Source: Hyphomicrobiales bacterium
GTDB taxonomy: Bacteria; Pseudomonadota; Alphaproteobacteria; Rhizobiales; Beijerinckiaceae
Direction of reading: 5' to 3'
Length of the DNA stretch: 64,000 nucleotides
Assembly (NCBI GenBank): GCA_027484655.1
Contig: JAIXSM010000053.1
Coordinates: 1 to 64,000, forward strand
The notes beneath the pieces were generated by a model, which was not told the origin of the DNA, made no database searches, and saw only the letters and a program-made list of their open reading frames with translations. How positions within the stretch are numbered: the first letter of the stretch is position 1; each line of letters starts with the position of its first letter. Shown piece after piece: positions 51,360 through 59,398 of this stretch. The position numbers were made by a program, and so were the translations under genes.

Positions 51360-53441
51360 ATGGTGGATGACAACGCATTCAGGTCCGTCGAAACCGTTCT
51401 GCGGCCGAAGTCCGTAGCCATTGTTGGCGCTTCGGAGCGCGGACGCTGGCCGCAAGACATTTACTTCGCTTCGGTCGAAGGAGGCTACGCGGGCAGGGTC
51501 CACCTCATCAATCCGCGGCAAGCGGAGGTTTATGGCCAGCGCGCTTATCCGTCGCTGAAGGATCTGCCTGCGCCGCCGGATCACGCCATTGTCATCGTCC
51601 CCGGACAGGCTGTGCCCGGCGTGCTCGAAGAGGCGGCGGCCGCGGGCGTGAAGTCCGCTACCGTTTACGCGGGCGCGGTCGGCGATGGCGACAGCGAGGC
51701 TTCACAGGCGCGCGGCGCGGCGGTGCGCGATCTCGTGCGCCGCACAGGTCTGCGTGTGGCCGGGCCCAATTGCATGGGCGGTTTTAGCTACCGCGAGAAG
51801 CTCTTCGCTTATCCCAACCGCGCGCTGGCGCGCGTGCCTGCGGGGCCGGTCGGTTGCGTCTTCCAGTCTGGCGGCACGTTGCAGTTCTTCATGGCCGCGG
51901 GCGCGAGCCGAGGCCTTCGTTACAGCTACGCGGTGTCGTCCGGCAATGAGCTGGATCTCGACCTCGCCGATTACGTCAACTTCCTCGTGGACGATGAGCA
52001 TACGCGCCAGATCGTATGCTTCATTGAAGGCATCAGGCGTCCGGTCGCCTTTTTGCGCGCTGCGGAGCGTGCGCTGATCGCAGGCAAACCGCTCATCGCC
52101 ATCAAGACTGGCGCGAGCGCGAAAAGCGCCCATGCCGCAGCATCGCACACGGGCGCAGTGGCGGGTGACTACGCGGCGTACCTCGCCATGTGCGACCGCT
52201 ATGGCGTGGTGAACTGTCAGGATCTCGATCAACTCGTCGAAACCACTCTCGCCTTCCAGTGCGGACGGGCGCCGAAGGGGCCGCGCGTCGGGTGGATCAC
52301 CACATCCGGCGGGACTGTGGATCTGCTTTACGATGATATCGAGCGCGAGAAGTCCGTGCTGCCGGACTTCTCGCCCGCCACGAATGAGGCGCTCGCGTCG
52401 TTCATGCAGGAAGGCATCAAGCCCAAAAATCCCCTCGACACAGGCATTCCCACCAACCTGGTGGATGCTGCGAACGTGTGCCGCGTCGTGGCGGCCGATC
52501 CGAATGTCGATATCGTCGCGTGGGCGGGGCAGTTGCCGGCGAAGATGGATCGCTGGCGCGGCGTCGAGGCCATGCGGGCTTTCCTTGGCGAGACCGACAA
52601 GCCGGTGATCGGCTTCTCCCGCATGTCATATCAACTCGGCGACATTGCGCTTGAGGCGCAGGAACAGGCCGGTTTCCCGTTCCTGATGGGTTTGCCGCAA
52701 ACTTGCCGCGCGCTCAATGCGCTCTGGTTTCACGCACAGCGCGCTGGCCGCCCGGTTTCGAAACCGCCAGCCGCTCAACCTGGCGTCCGGGGCGGCGTGG
52801 ATGATGCGCTCGCCGTCCATGGCGTTCATGGTCCGCGCAGCCGCACCGTCGCCACCGAGGAGGAGGCCGCCCATGCGGCCGCTGAGATCGGGTTCCCAGT
52901 CGCGCTGAAAATCGTCTCGCCGCAGATCGTGCATAAGACCGAGGCCGGCGGCGTTGCGCTGGGTCTCGCCTCCCGCGAGGCGGTGCTGTCGGCTGCGCGC
53001 GCCATGCGCGAGTCCGCGCTGCGCTATGCGCCGGGCGCGCAGATTGATGGATTTCTCGTGCAGGAGATGGCGCGGGGCGTCGAGGTGCTCGTGGGCGCGC
53101 GCGAGGATGCGCAGTTCGGTCCCATGCTGGTGATCGGCTCCGGCGGCGTGCTCGTCGAGCTGATGCAGGACGTGAGCGTTCACCTGCTTCCCGTTTCTCG
53201 CGCGGAGGTGCTGGAGGCGCTGTCCGGGCTCAAGCTCATGCGTCTGCTCGAAGGCTATCGCGGCGCGCCGCCGGCGGATGTCGAGGCGCTGGCGGACGCC
53301 ATTGTCGCCATCGCCGACGTCTACCTCGACAAACGTGGGGAACTCGCGGATCTCGAGGTCAATCCGGTGGTTGTGCGCGCAAAAGGGCAGGGTGTCTGCG
53401 CGGTGGATGTGCGCGCGATCTGGAAGGAAGGCCCCGGCTGA
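51360..53441 (+). CDS. ADP-forming acyl-CoA synthetase (CoA ligase)
   Basis: The protein has 693 residues with three parts: CoA-binding domain (about 1-130, PKSVAIVGASERGRWP and the NPRQ string), succinyl-CoA-ligase-like domain with the phospho-His H262 in AASHTGAVAGDYAAY, and an ATP-grasp domain (about 475-693, GFPVALKIVSPQIVHKTEAGG, LVQEMARGVEVLVGAREDAQFG). It is a fused one-chain form of the ADP-forming acyl-CoA synthetase, like Pat and ACD families. It would load CoA onto an imported acid with ATP. It follows the acyl-CoA dehydrogenase by 27 bases, and precedes a TTT binding-protein gene. Confidence 0.9.
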   Translation: MVDDNAFRSVETVLRPKSVAIVGASERGRWPQDIYFASVEGGYAGRVHLINPRQAEVYGQRAYPSLKDLPAPPDHAIVIVPGQAVPGVLEEAAAAGVKSATVYAGAVGDGDSEASQARGAAVRDLVRRTGLRVAGPNCMGGFSYREKLFAYPNRALARVPAGPVGCVFQSGGTLQFFMAAGASRGLRYSYAVSSGNELDLDLADYVNFLVDDEHTRQIVCFIEGIRRPVAFLRAAERALIAGKPLIAIKTGASAKSAHAAASHTGAVAGDYAAYLAMCDRYGVVNCQDLDQLVETTLAFQCGRAPKGPRVGWITTSGGTVDLLYDDIEREKSVLPDFSPATNEALASFMQEGIKPKNPLDTGIPTNLVDAANVCRVVAADPNVDIVAWAGQLPAKMDRWRGVEAMRAFLGETDKPVIGFSRMSYQLGDIALEAQEQAGFPFLMGLPQTCRALNALWFHAQRAGRPVSKPPAAQPGVRGGVDDALAVHGVHGPRSRTVATEEEAAHAAAEIGFPVALKIVSPQIVHKTEAGGVALGLASREAVLSAARAMRESALRYAPGAQIDGFLVQEMARGVEVLVGAREDAQFGPMLVIGSGGVLVELMQDVSVHLLPVSRAEVLEALSGLKLMRLLEGYRGAPPADVEALADAIVAIADVYLDKRGELADLEVNPVVVRAKGQGVCAVDVRAIWKEGPG

Positions 53442-53500
53442 GACGGCCGGGCGGGAGGGCGCGTCCGCAAGAGGCGTGCCGGTCAGAGGGAGGAGAAGCC

Positions 53501-54592
53501 ATGGGAAAGCGTATCACAGGCGCATTCGCGGCGATGTTGTCGCTGGCGGCCTTCAGTCTGCCGGCGAGCGCAAATGACGTTCCGTTCTATCAGGGTAAGC
53601 GCTTCACCATTCTGGTGAATTACGCCGCTGGCGGGCCCACCGACATTGAGGCGCGTGTGCTTGCGCGCCACATCGGGCGAAACATTGAGGGCTCGCCCGC
53701 GGTTATCGTGCAGAACATGGATGGGGCCGCAGGGCTCATCGGCCGTAATTATCTCGGCGAGATCGCGCCCAAGGACGGGACCATGGCCGGCTATTTCACC
53801 GGCACCGCGTTCCAGTACGCCAACGACACGCGCCAGCACCGCGTCGATTATCTCACCTACGAGTTCGTCGCCTATCAGCCCGGCACGAGCGTGTACTTCA
53901 TGCGCACGGATGTGCGCCCCGGCATCAAGCACGGGCGCGACCTGTTGAAGGCGCAGAATCTGATTTCAGGCGGTCTCGGGCCCGACAACGCGAAGGACAT
54001 CCTGCTCCGTCTGACCCTCGACATGCTTGGCGTGAAATACAACTACGTCACCGGCTACAAGGGCAGCCAAGGCGCCCGCCTCGCGCTTCAAACCGGCGAG
54101 ATCAGCTTTTATTCGGAGTCGCCGCCCAGCTATCGTGGCGTGATCGAGCCTGGTCTCGTGGCGAAGGGCGAGGTGATCCCGGTCTTCTACGATCCCAACT
54201 ACGACGGTCAGCGTTTCGTGGACACCAACCAGATGCGAGGCGTCGACATTCCGACTTTCCTCGAGTTCTACAAGCAGGTGAAGGGGAAGGAGCCCGAGGG
54301 CGAGTTGTGGGAGATCTACAAGACCGTGATCGCTCTCAACGGCGCGATGCAGCGCATGATCGTGCTGCCGCCAGGCGCCCCTCCGGGTGCTATTCGGGCC
54401 CTGCGCGCTGCGGTCGATAAGCTCAACACTGACAAGGACTACGGCGACGACGCCACCAAAACCTTTGGTTTTGTGCCTGAGTGGGTCGCCGAGCCGGACG
54501 TTTCCGCGCGTGTGCGCAAGGCGCTGGTGCTGCCGCCACGCATCCGCGAGTTTATGCACAACTACATCAAGAACGCGCCGCGAGGACATTGA
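53501..54592 (+). CDS. Tripartite tricarboxylate transporter (TctC/Bug) substrate-binding protein, long subtype
   Basis: The protein has 363 residues. The signal peptide ends near FSLPASAND (about residue 25). VPFYQGKRFTILVNYAAGGPTDIEARV and NIEGSPAVIVQNMDGAAGLIGRNYLGE are the long-subtype pocket loops; QTGEISFYSESPPSYRG follows. It ends the operon that starts at 47325 and suggests that the enzymes upstream process an acid brought in by a TTT carrier elsewhere. A hairpin follows. Confidence 0.86.
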   Translation: MGKRITGAFAAMLSLAAFSLPASANDVPFYQGKRFTILVNYAAGGPTDIEARVLARHIGRNIEGSPAVIVQNMDGAAGLIGRNYLGEIAPKDGTMAGYFTGTAFQYANDTRQHRVDYLTYEFVAYQPGTSVYFMRTDVRPGIKHGRDLLKAQNLISGGLGPDNAKDILLRLTLDMLGVKYNYVTGYKGSQGARLALQTGEISFYSESPPSYRGVIEPGLVAKGEVIPVFYDPNYDGQRFVDTNQMRGVDIPTFLEFYKQVKGKEPEGELWEIYKTVIALNGAMQRMIVLPPGAPPGAIRALRAAVDKLNTDKDYGDDATKTFGFVPEWVAEPDVSARVRKALVLPPRIREFMHNYIKNAPRGH

Positions 54593-54600
54593 GGATAAGT

Positions 54601-54633
54601 CAACGCAGCGGGGATTTGTCTCCGTTTGCGTTG
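54601..54633 (+). terminator. Stem-loop with a T-rich tail after the binding-protein gene
   Basis: CAACGCA and TGCGTTG form the outer stem, with a weaker inner CGGGG/CTCCG stem. The sequence after it (CAAAATTTCACCTTTTC) is T-rich. This is the best intrinsic-terminator candidate in the window and ends the 47325-54592 operon. Confidence 0.6.
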
Positions 54634-54709
54634 CAAAATTTCACCTTTTCTTAAGCAACCCTTGGCACCGTCTGCCTCATGCCCGCGCGTGGCGCGTGGG
54701 TTCAATCCA

Positions 54710-55465
54710 ATGAGTGACGGAATGAATCCGAAGGGTGAGGCGGCTTCCGCGGAGACGGGGGCCGTGGGCGGAAAGTCGTTTGCGCCTGACACGAATACGA
54801 CAGCGTCGCGAGGCGTTCAGAGCGCCGGGCGACGGTTCGCCATGCCGCTCGCTCTTGCGGTAGCGGCTGCGTCGACCGGGTTCTTCGCCGGCGCTTTCGC
54901 GTCCGGCTCCATCATCGCCTTCCAGGACAAGGCGACGGCCCCACTTGTTGCGGAAACGCGGGCGCAGGCCACAACGATTGCGGCCCTCGCAGAACGGCTC
55001 AAGGCGTTGGAGGAGGCGCCGCGCGCTGACGCTGTGGTGCAACCGGCTATCACTATCCTGGCGCGCCGCATCGACGAAATCGGTCGCACCCAGACAGCGG
55101 CGCTGACCCAGACCCGCACCCGCTTCGAGCGCGCCGAAGCGGATATGGGCCAGAAGATCGACAGGCTCGGCGAGCGTCTTGACCGGGTTGAGAAGCAGGT
55201 TTCGGCGGCGACGCCAGTAGGAACTATCCAGCCCTCCACGTCCATAGCCGTCCGGCAGGCGCCCGTGGGTGAGGCGCCGGTGCGTGGCTATGTGCTGCGC
55301 GAGGTGTTTCGCGATGGCGGCGCCCTCGTGGAAGGGCGCGAGGGCCTCATCGAAGTTGTCCCCGGGACCGATCTACCTGGCGTTGGGCGCGTGCGGGGGC
55401 TGGAGCGGCGCGATGGCCGGTGGGTCGTCGTCACGTCCTCGGGCGTGATCGAAACCCACCGCTAA
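54710..55465 (+). CDS. Membrane-anchored coiled-coil protein of unknown function
   Basis: The protein has 251 residues from the ATG at 54710. One membrane segment is at about 43-70 (FAMPLALAVAAASTGFFAGAFASGSIIA). After it comes a long helical, Ala/Arg/Glu/Thr-rich region with heptad-like spacing (about 85-165; TQTRTRFERAEADMGQKIDRLGERLDRVEKQV). The C-terminal part (about 180-251) contains YVLREVFRDGGALVEGREGLIEVVPGTDLPGVGRVRGLERRDGRWVVVTSSG, a beta-rich fold that looks like the conserved end of a Hyphomicrobiales membrane protein. I do not recognise a name. It is not coupled to its neighbours. Confidence 0.7.
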   Translation: MSDGMNPKGEAASAETGAVGGKSFAPDTNTTASRGVQSAGRRFAMPLALAVAAASTGFFAGAFASGSIIAFQDKATAPLVAETRAQATTIAALAERLKALEEAPRADAVVQPAITILARRIDEIGRTQTAALTQTRTRFERAEADMGQKIDRLGERLDRVEKQVSAATPVGTIQPSTSIAVRQAPVGEAPVRGYVLREVFRDGGALVEGREGLIEVVPGTDLPGVGRVRGLERRDGRWVVVTSSGVIETHR

Positions 55466-55470
55466 TTCGT

Positions 55471-57672
55471 TCAAGCCGCTGCGGCGCCCGGTTCCGCGGC
55501 GCCTTTCGGCAGACGCGTGAGAATATCGATCAGCGCGCGGTCGTGCAGCACAACCATGCGTTCGGCGGGCTGCAGCCACGCTACCGCGTCCTCGATGCTG
55601 CGCGCGTCGAGGAGCTTGGCTTCCGCGATCACCCGTTCTGGCTGGATCTCCCCACGGGCGCGCCGTGGGCTCGCAGGCAGCATCTCCTCGTGGGCTTCCC
55701 GCAGGGCGCGGTCGCCGTGAATTGCGAGGAGCGAGTTGGTCTGCGCGGATTCGGCCGCCCGAAGCTCCGTCTCGATGTCCGCCGCGCGGGCCGCCACCCA
55801 CGGGCGCACGCCCTCTTCCGGCGTCACAAGCAGGCCCATGCGACGCATGGCCATGCCAAGCGCAAGTTTTCCGCTCGCCCATGACAGCGGAATGGCGAGG
55901 AGCAGGCCGGCTATGGTTGGCGACATCCAGGCGGCGAGCGATTTCGAAATCATCAGGGCGACGACCAGCGTCACCAGGCCAAGCGCCATGTGCGCGCGGT
56001 GGCGGCGCACAATGTCTCGCAGCGGAATGGAGCCATCGTCGCGCCGCTGGGGCGTCCATCCGGTGTCGCGGCCAAACAGGATACCAAGCACCGAGCCGGT
56101 CTGGATCACCATCATGATCGGCGCGATCAACGCCGCGAAGATGATCTCCACGATGGATGAAATCACGAGGCGCAACCCGCCCCCGCAGGCGCGACGCGTT
56201 GGCGCGCGGAACAGGGCGTAGGCGAGGCCGAGCGCCTTGGGCGCGAGGAGCACCGCCATGGTGAGCAGGAAGAGATCGAGCGAGCGTTCGTAGTCGAACC
56301 GCGGCAAGTCCGGGAAGCGCGCGAACTCGTGTGTGAAGTACTCGGGCCGGATGTAGGCCGACTGCACAACGAGCACCATGCCGACGATCAGCGCGGCGAA
56401 CCAAACGGGCGAGTTCAGGTAACCCATCACGCCCGCTGCGAAATGCTGGCGACTGAAGAACGACAGGCTCCGCGCGCTGATGATGCGCATATGCTGAAGG
56501 TTGCCCTGGCACCAGCGCCGGTCGCGCGTGGCCACGTCGATGAGCGACGGTGGGCTTTCCTCATAGCTCCCGCGCAGGCTCGGCAGCATGTAAACTGCGT
56601 ACCCCGCGCGCACCATCATCGCCGCCTCGACGAAATCGTGGCTCAGCACATGGCCGCCGAACGGCGGTTTTCCGCGCAGGGTGGGAAGCGAGCAGGCGGC
56701 GGCGAAGGCGCGGCAGCGGATGATCGCGTTATGGCCCCAGTAGTTGCCTTGCCGCCCGGACCACACCGCGAGGCCCGCGCCGATCACCGTGCCATAGAGA
56801 CGGGCGGAGAACTGCTGCAGGCGCGCGAAAAACGTGTTGCGGTTGATGATGAGCGGAAGCGTCTGCATGATGCCGGCGTCCGGATCATCCTCCATCGCCG
56901 CGGTGAGGGTGACGATGCATTCGCCGGTCATCAGGCTGTCGGCGTCGAGCACGATCATGTGCTCGTAGGCGCCGCCCCAGCGCTTGACGAACTCCTCGAT
57001 GTTGCCCGCCTTGCGGGCGATGTTTTTCGGCCGATGGCGATAGTAGACGCGCACGTTGTCGCCGAGGCGTTCGCGCAGGGCGAGATACGCCTGCTCTTCC
57101 GCCACCCAGATGTCCGGGTTGGTGGTGTCGGAGAGCAGGAACCACGTGTAGTGCTGGCCGAGGCCCAGGGCCTCCACGTCCTCGATCATCGCCAGCATGG
57201 CGGCGAAGACCCGTGACGGCGCCTCGTTGTAGATTGGCATCACAACGGCTGTCTGCTCGCGCAGCGACTTCGGCGCCGATTTTTGCCGTTGCGCCCGCAG
57301 CAGCGAGACGAAGCCCACGATTGCGCCGGTGAATGCAAGGGCGATCCACGAGAAGTTGATCGCGAACAGCACCAGCAGAACCCACTTGAGCGTGGTGATC
57401 GTGCCGACGTTGATGACGCCGTACATTTCGTTCACGCCATAGGCCGTGAGGGCGATCGCGCCGCCGAATACGAACACGCGCGCGGCGATCGTCTCCATGT
57501 CGAGGCGAGGGCGCGTCGGCTTGTGTCGCTGCTTCCGGTCAAAGCGCGAAAGCGATTGCGTCGGCATCGCCAGCGGCGACTCCGGAGGCGTCGCGGAACG
57601 GGCGCGGTCGAGGGTCGGGGCAGTCGTCCGGGCGTTTGCGGCCGCGTTGGCGTCTGTTGTCACGGGGTCCAT
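55471..57672 (-). CDS. opgH: Glucans biosynthesis glucosyltransferase (OpgH/MdoH)
   Basis: The protein has 733 residues. The N-terminus is basic and Ala/Thr-rich, followed by membrane segments (VFVFGGAIALTAYG, WVLLVLFAINFSWIALAF). The GT2 glycosyltransferase core has MPIYNEAPSRVFA, LLSDTTNPD, VLDADSLMTGE and ATRDRRWCQGNLQH. More membrane segments follow near 415-620. It makes the beta-1,2-linked glucose backbone of osmoregulated periplasmic glucans. The opgG gene is upstream on the same strand and overlaps by 13 bases. A strain lacking this would be sensitive to low osmolarity or impaired on surfaces, by family knowledge. Confidence 0.92.
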   Translation of the reverse strand: MDPVTTDANAAANARTTAPTLDRARSATPPESPLAMPTQSLSRFDRKQRHKPTRPRLDMETIAARVFVFGGAIALTAYGVNEMYGVINVGTITTLKWVLLVLFAINFSWIALAFTGAIVGFVSLLRAQRQKSAPKSLREQTAVVMPIYNEAPSRVFAAMLAMIEDVEALGLGQHYTWFLLSDTTNPDIWVAEEQAYLALRERLGDNVRVYYRHRPKNIARKAGNIEEFVKRWGGAYEHMIVLDADSLMTGECIVTLTAAMEDDPDAGIMQTLPLIINRNTFFARLQQFSARLYGTVIGAGLAVWSGRQGNYWGHNAIIRCRAFAAACSLPTLRGKPPFGGHVLSHDFVEAAMMVRAGYAVYMLPSLRGSYEESPPSLIDVATRDRRWCQGNLQHMRIISARSLSFFSRQHFAAGVMGYLNSPVWFAALIVGMVLVVQSAYIRPEYFTHEFARFPDLPRFDYERSLDLFLLTMAVLLAPKALGLAYALFRAPTRRACGGGLRLVISSIVEIIFAALIAPIMMVIQTGSVLGILFGRDTGWTPQRRDDGSIPLRDIVRRHRAHMALGLVTLVVALMISKSLAAWMSPTIAGLLLAIPLSWASGKLALGMAMRRMGLLVTPEEGVRPWVAARAADIETELRAAESAQTNSLLAIHGDRALREAHEEMLPASPRRARGEIQPERVIAEAKLLDARSIEDAVAWLQPAERMVVLHDRALIDILTRLPKGAAEPGAAAA

Positions 57673-59219
57673 CTGTAGAGCCAGGTTTCGCTGATAGGTT
57701 TGCCGGCGGACTCGAGAAGCAGCCGGAGTTCGGCGTGCGGCTCCGCGCCTGCGTCAACATCAAAGGTGACCCGGGCGGAGCGCTCGGGCCGGGAAATGAT
57801 AAGGCGTGTGGACATGATCGAGCCGTTGCCGGTCGTCACGCGCGCCTGGATGTCGGGATGACGGTCGGCGTCGGCGAGGACATCTCCCCGGAACTCCACA
57901 AGAAAACGGCGACGCCGCGCGTTGGGCGGAGAGCCGCTCACCCGCCCGCTCCGGGAGCGCGCCGCCACCGCGAACGGGGGCCGTTCCGCCGGCGTCCAGC
58001 ACCACCACTGCCGGTACGAGAACGTCAATTCCGCGTTCGCGCCGAGGCCCGAGCGGGGGCGCCAGTAGGTGACGATGTTCTGGTTGGCCTGCGATTCGGC
58101 GGGAATCTCCAGCAGCGTGACGTGCCCCGCGCCCCATTCGCCCAGAGGCTCGGTCCACACGGACGGCCGGGCCTCCCAGTGATTGTCGTCGTCGGCGAAG
58201 AGGTTGAAGTCGCGGTCGCGCTGGAGAACGCCGAACCCGCGCGGGTTCTCGTCCACGAACGCCGAGAGCTGGATATTCTGGCGATTGGCGACGGGGCGCC
58301 AGATCCATTCGCCCTTGCCGGTGTGCATCTGGACGCCCGAGATATCGTAAACGCCCGGCCTCACGTCGTCGCCGCGACGCCGGTCGATGGGTCCGAACAG
58401 GAACGTGCCCTGCACGGGCGCGATGCCGATATGGTCGATGGCGACACGGGTGAACAGGGTGCATTCGGTATCGACGATCGTCGCGTCGCCCGGGCGCAGG
58501 GTGAACCGGAAGGCCCCGGCGAGGCTCTCGGACTCCAGCAGCGCGTGGATGACGACGGTGTTGGCCGCGAGCACCGGGCGTTCGATCCAGACGGCTGAGA
58601 AATAAGGGAATTCCTCGCTTTTGGCCGGGTCGAGCGGGCGGATCGCCAGGGCGCGGGCGGCGGCGCCGAAGGGCTGGTCGCGGCCGATGGTCTGGAAGTA
58701 GCCCTGACCCTGAAAGATCATGAACACGGAACTGGCGCCGCCCGCGCCCCGCTGGTGCAGCTTGAAGCCGCCGAAACCGATGTCCCGCTTGTCGTTCGGG
58801 GCGGGCGTCTTGCCGAACGTGTAGTCGGCCGCATCGTAGGCGACGCGGCGGGCCACCCCGTCCTCGACCACGTGGATCTGCAGGGTGTTGGTGAAGATAA
58901 AGCCGCGATGCGTCGGCTCAAGAACGAAACCGGTCGGCTGATCGCGCCAGATGCCGGCCTCCGGCTTGCGCTGGATGGCCGAATACTGATCGTTATTGAG
59001 CTGATTGAACGGCTCGGGAAGATCGAGGGCCGGGCGCCTCCACGGCTGGCGCGCCAGGTTGCGCGCCATCTCGATCACCTGGGCGGGGTCGAACCGTGGC
59101 GGCCGCGGCGCACCGTTGTCAGGGGCGGGTTGGGCCTCTGCAGGTCCGGCGCCCATTGCGCCGAGCGGTGAGGCGAGGCCCGCAGCCGCGAGCTTCAACA
59201 CGTCCCTACGTCTGAACAT
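57660..59219 (-). CDS. opgG: Periplasmic glucan biosynthesis protein (OpgG/OpgD type) with a twin-arginine signal
   Basis: The protein has 519 residues. The N-terminus RRRDVLKLAAAGLASPLGA is a Tat signal, which is the OpgD export route; OpgG of E. coli uses Sec. Family strings are FNQLNNDQYSAIQRKPEA, GFKLHQRG near 180, YFSAVWIERP and YWRPRSGLG near 400. It would branch or process the glucan backbone in the periplasm. It lies before opgH with a short overlap, as in other opgGH operons. The name could be opgG or opgD; the operon position favours opgG. Confidence 0.9.
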   Translation of the reverse strand: MFRRRDVLKLAAAGLASPLGAMGAGPAEAQPAPDNGAPRPPRFDPAQVIEMARNLARQPWRRPALDLPEPFNQLNNDQYSAIQRKPEAGIWRDQPTGFVLEPTHRGFIFTNTLQIHVVEDGVARRVAYDAADYTFGKTPAPNDKRDIGFGGFKLHQRGAGGASSVFMIFQGQGYFQTIGRDQPFGAAARALAIRPLDPAKSEEFPYFSAVWIERPVLAANTVVIHALLESESLAGAFRFTLRPGDATIVDTECTLFTRVAIDHIGIAPVQGTFLFGPIDRRRGDDVRPGVYDISGVQMHTGKGEWIWRPVANRQNIQLSAFVDENPRGFGVLQRDRDFNLFADDDNHWEARPSVWTEPLGEWGAGHVTLLEIPAESQANQNIVTYWRPRSGLGANAELTFSYRQWWCWTPAERPPFAVAARSRSGRVSGSPPNARRRRFLVEFRGDVLADADRHPDIQARVTTGNGSIMSTRLIISRPERSARVTFDVDAGAEPHAELRLLLESAGKPISETWLYRWTP

Positions 59220-59398
59220 GGAGGAGAAGCGCTCCGAAAAAGGCCCCGGGCGACGACCCGGCGCGCGGCGAACTCTATAGCAGATTGCGGCGGCGGTGCG
59301 ACGACTTTCCGGTGCGGCTGGAGCTTACGCGTATTTTACGCTGACCACGTCGCCGCCTTGAGGTAAACCGGTGGCGTCGAGCAAAGGAGAGTCGCCGC

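Noticed and set aside
49809-51584. Minus-strand open frame of 591 residues
   Set aside because: It lies fully over the acyl-CoA dehydrogenase and crotonase genes, is rich in Arg/Ala/His and has no recognisable motif; a high-GC shadow frame.
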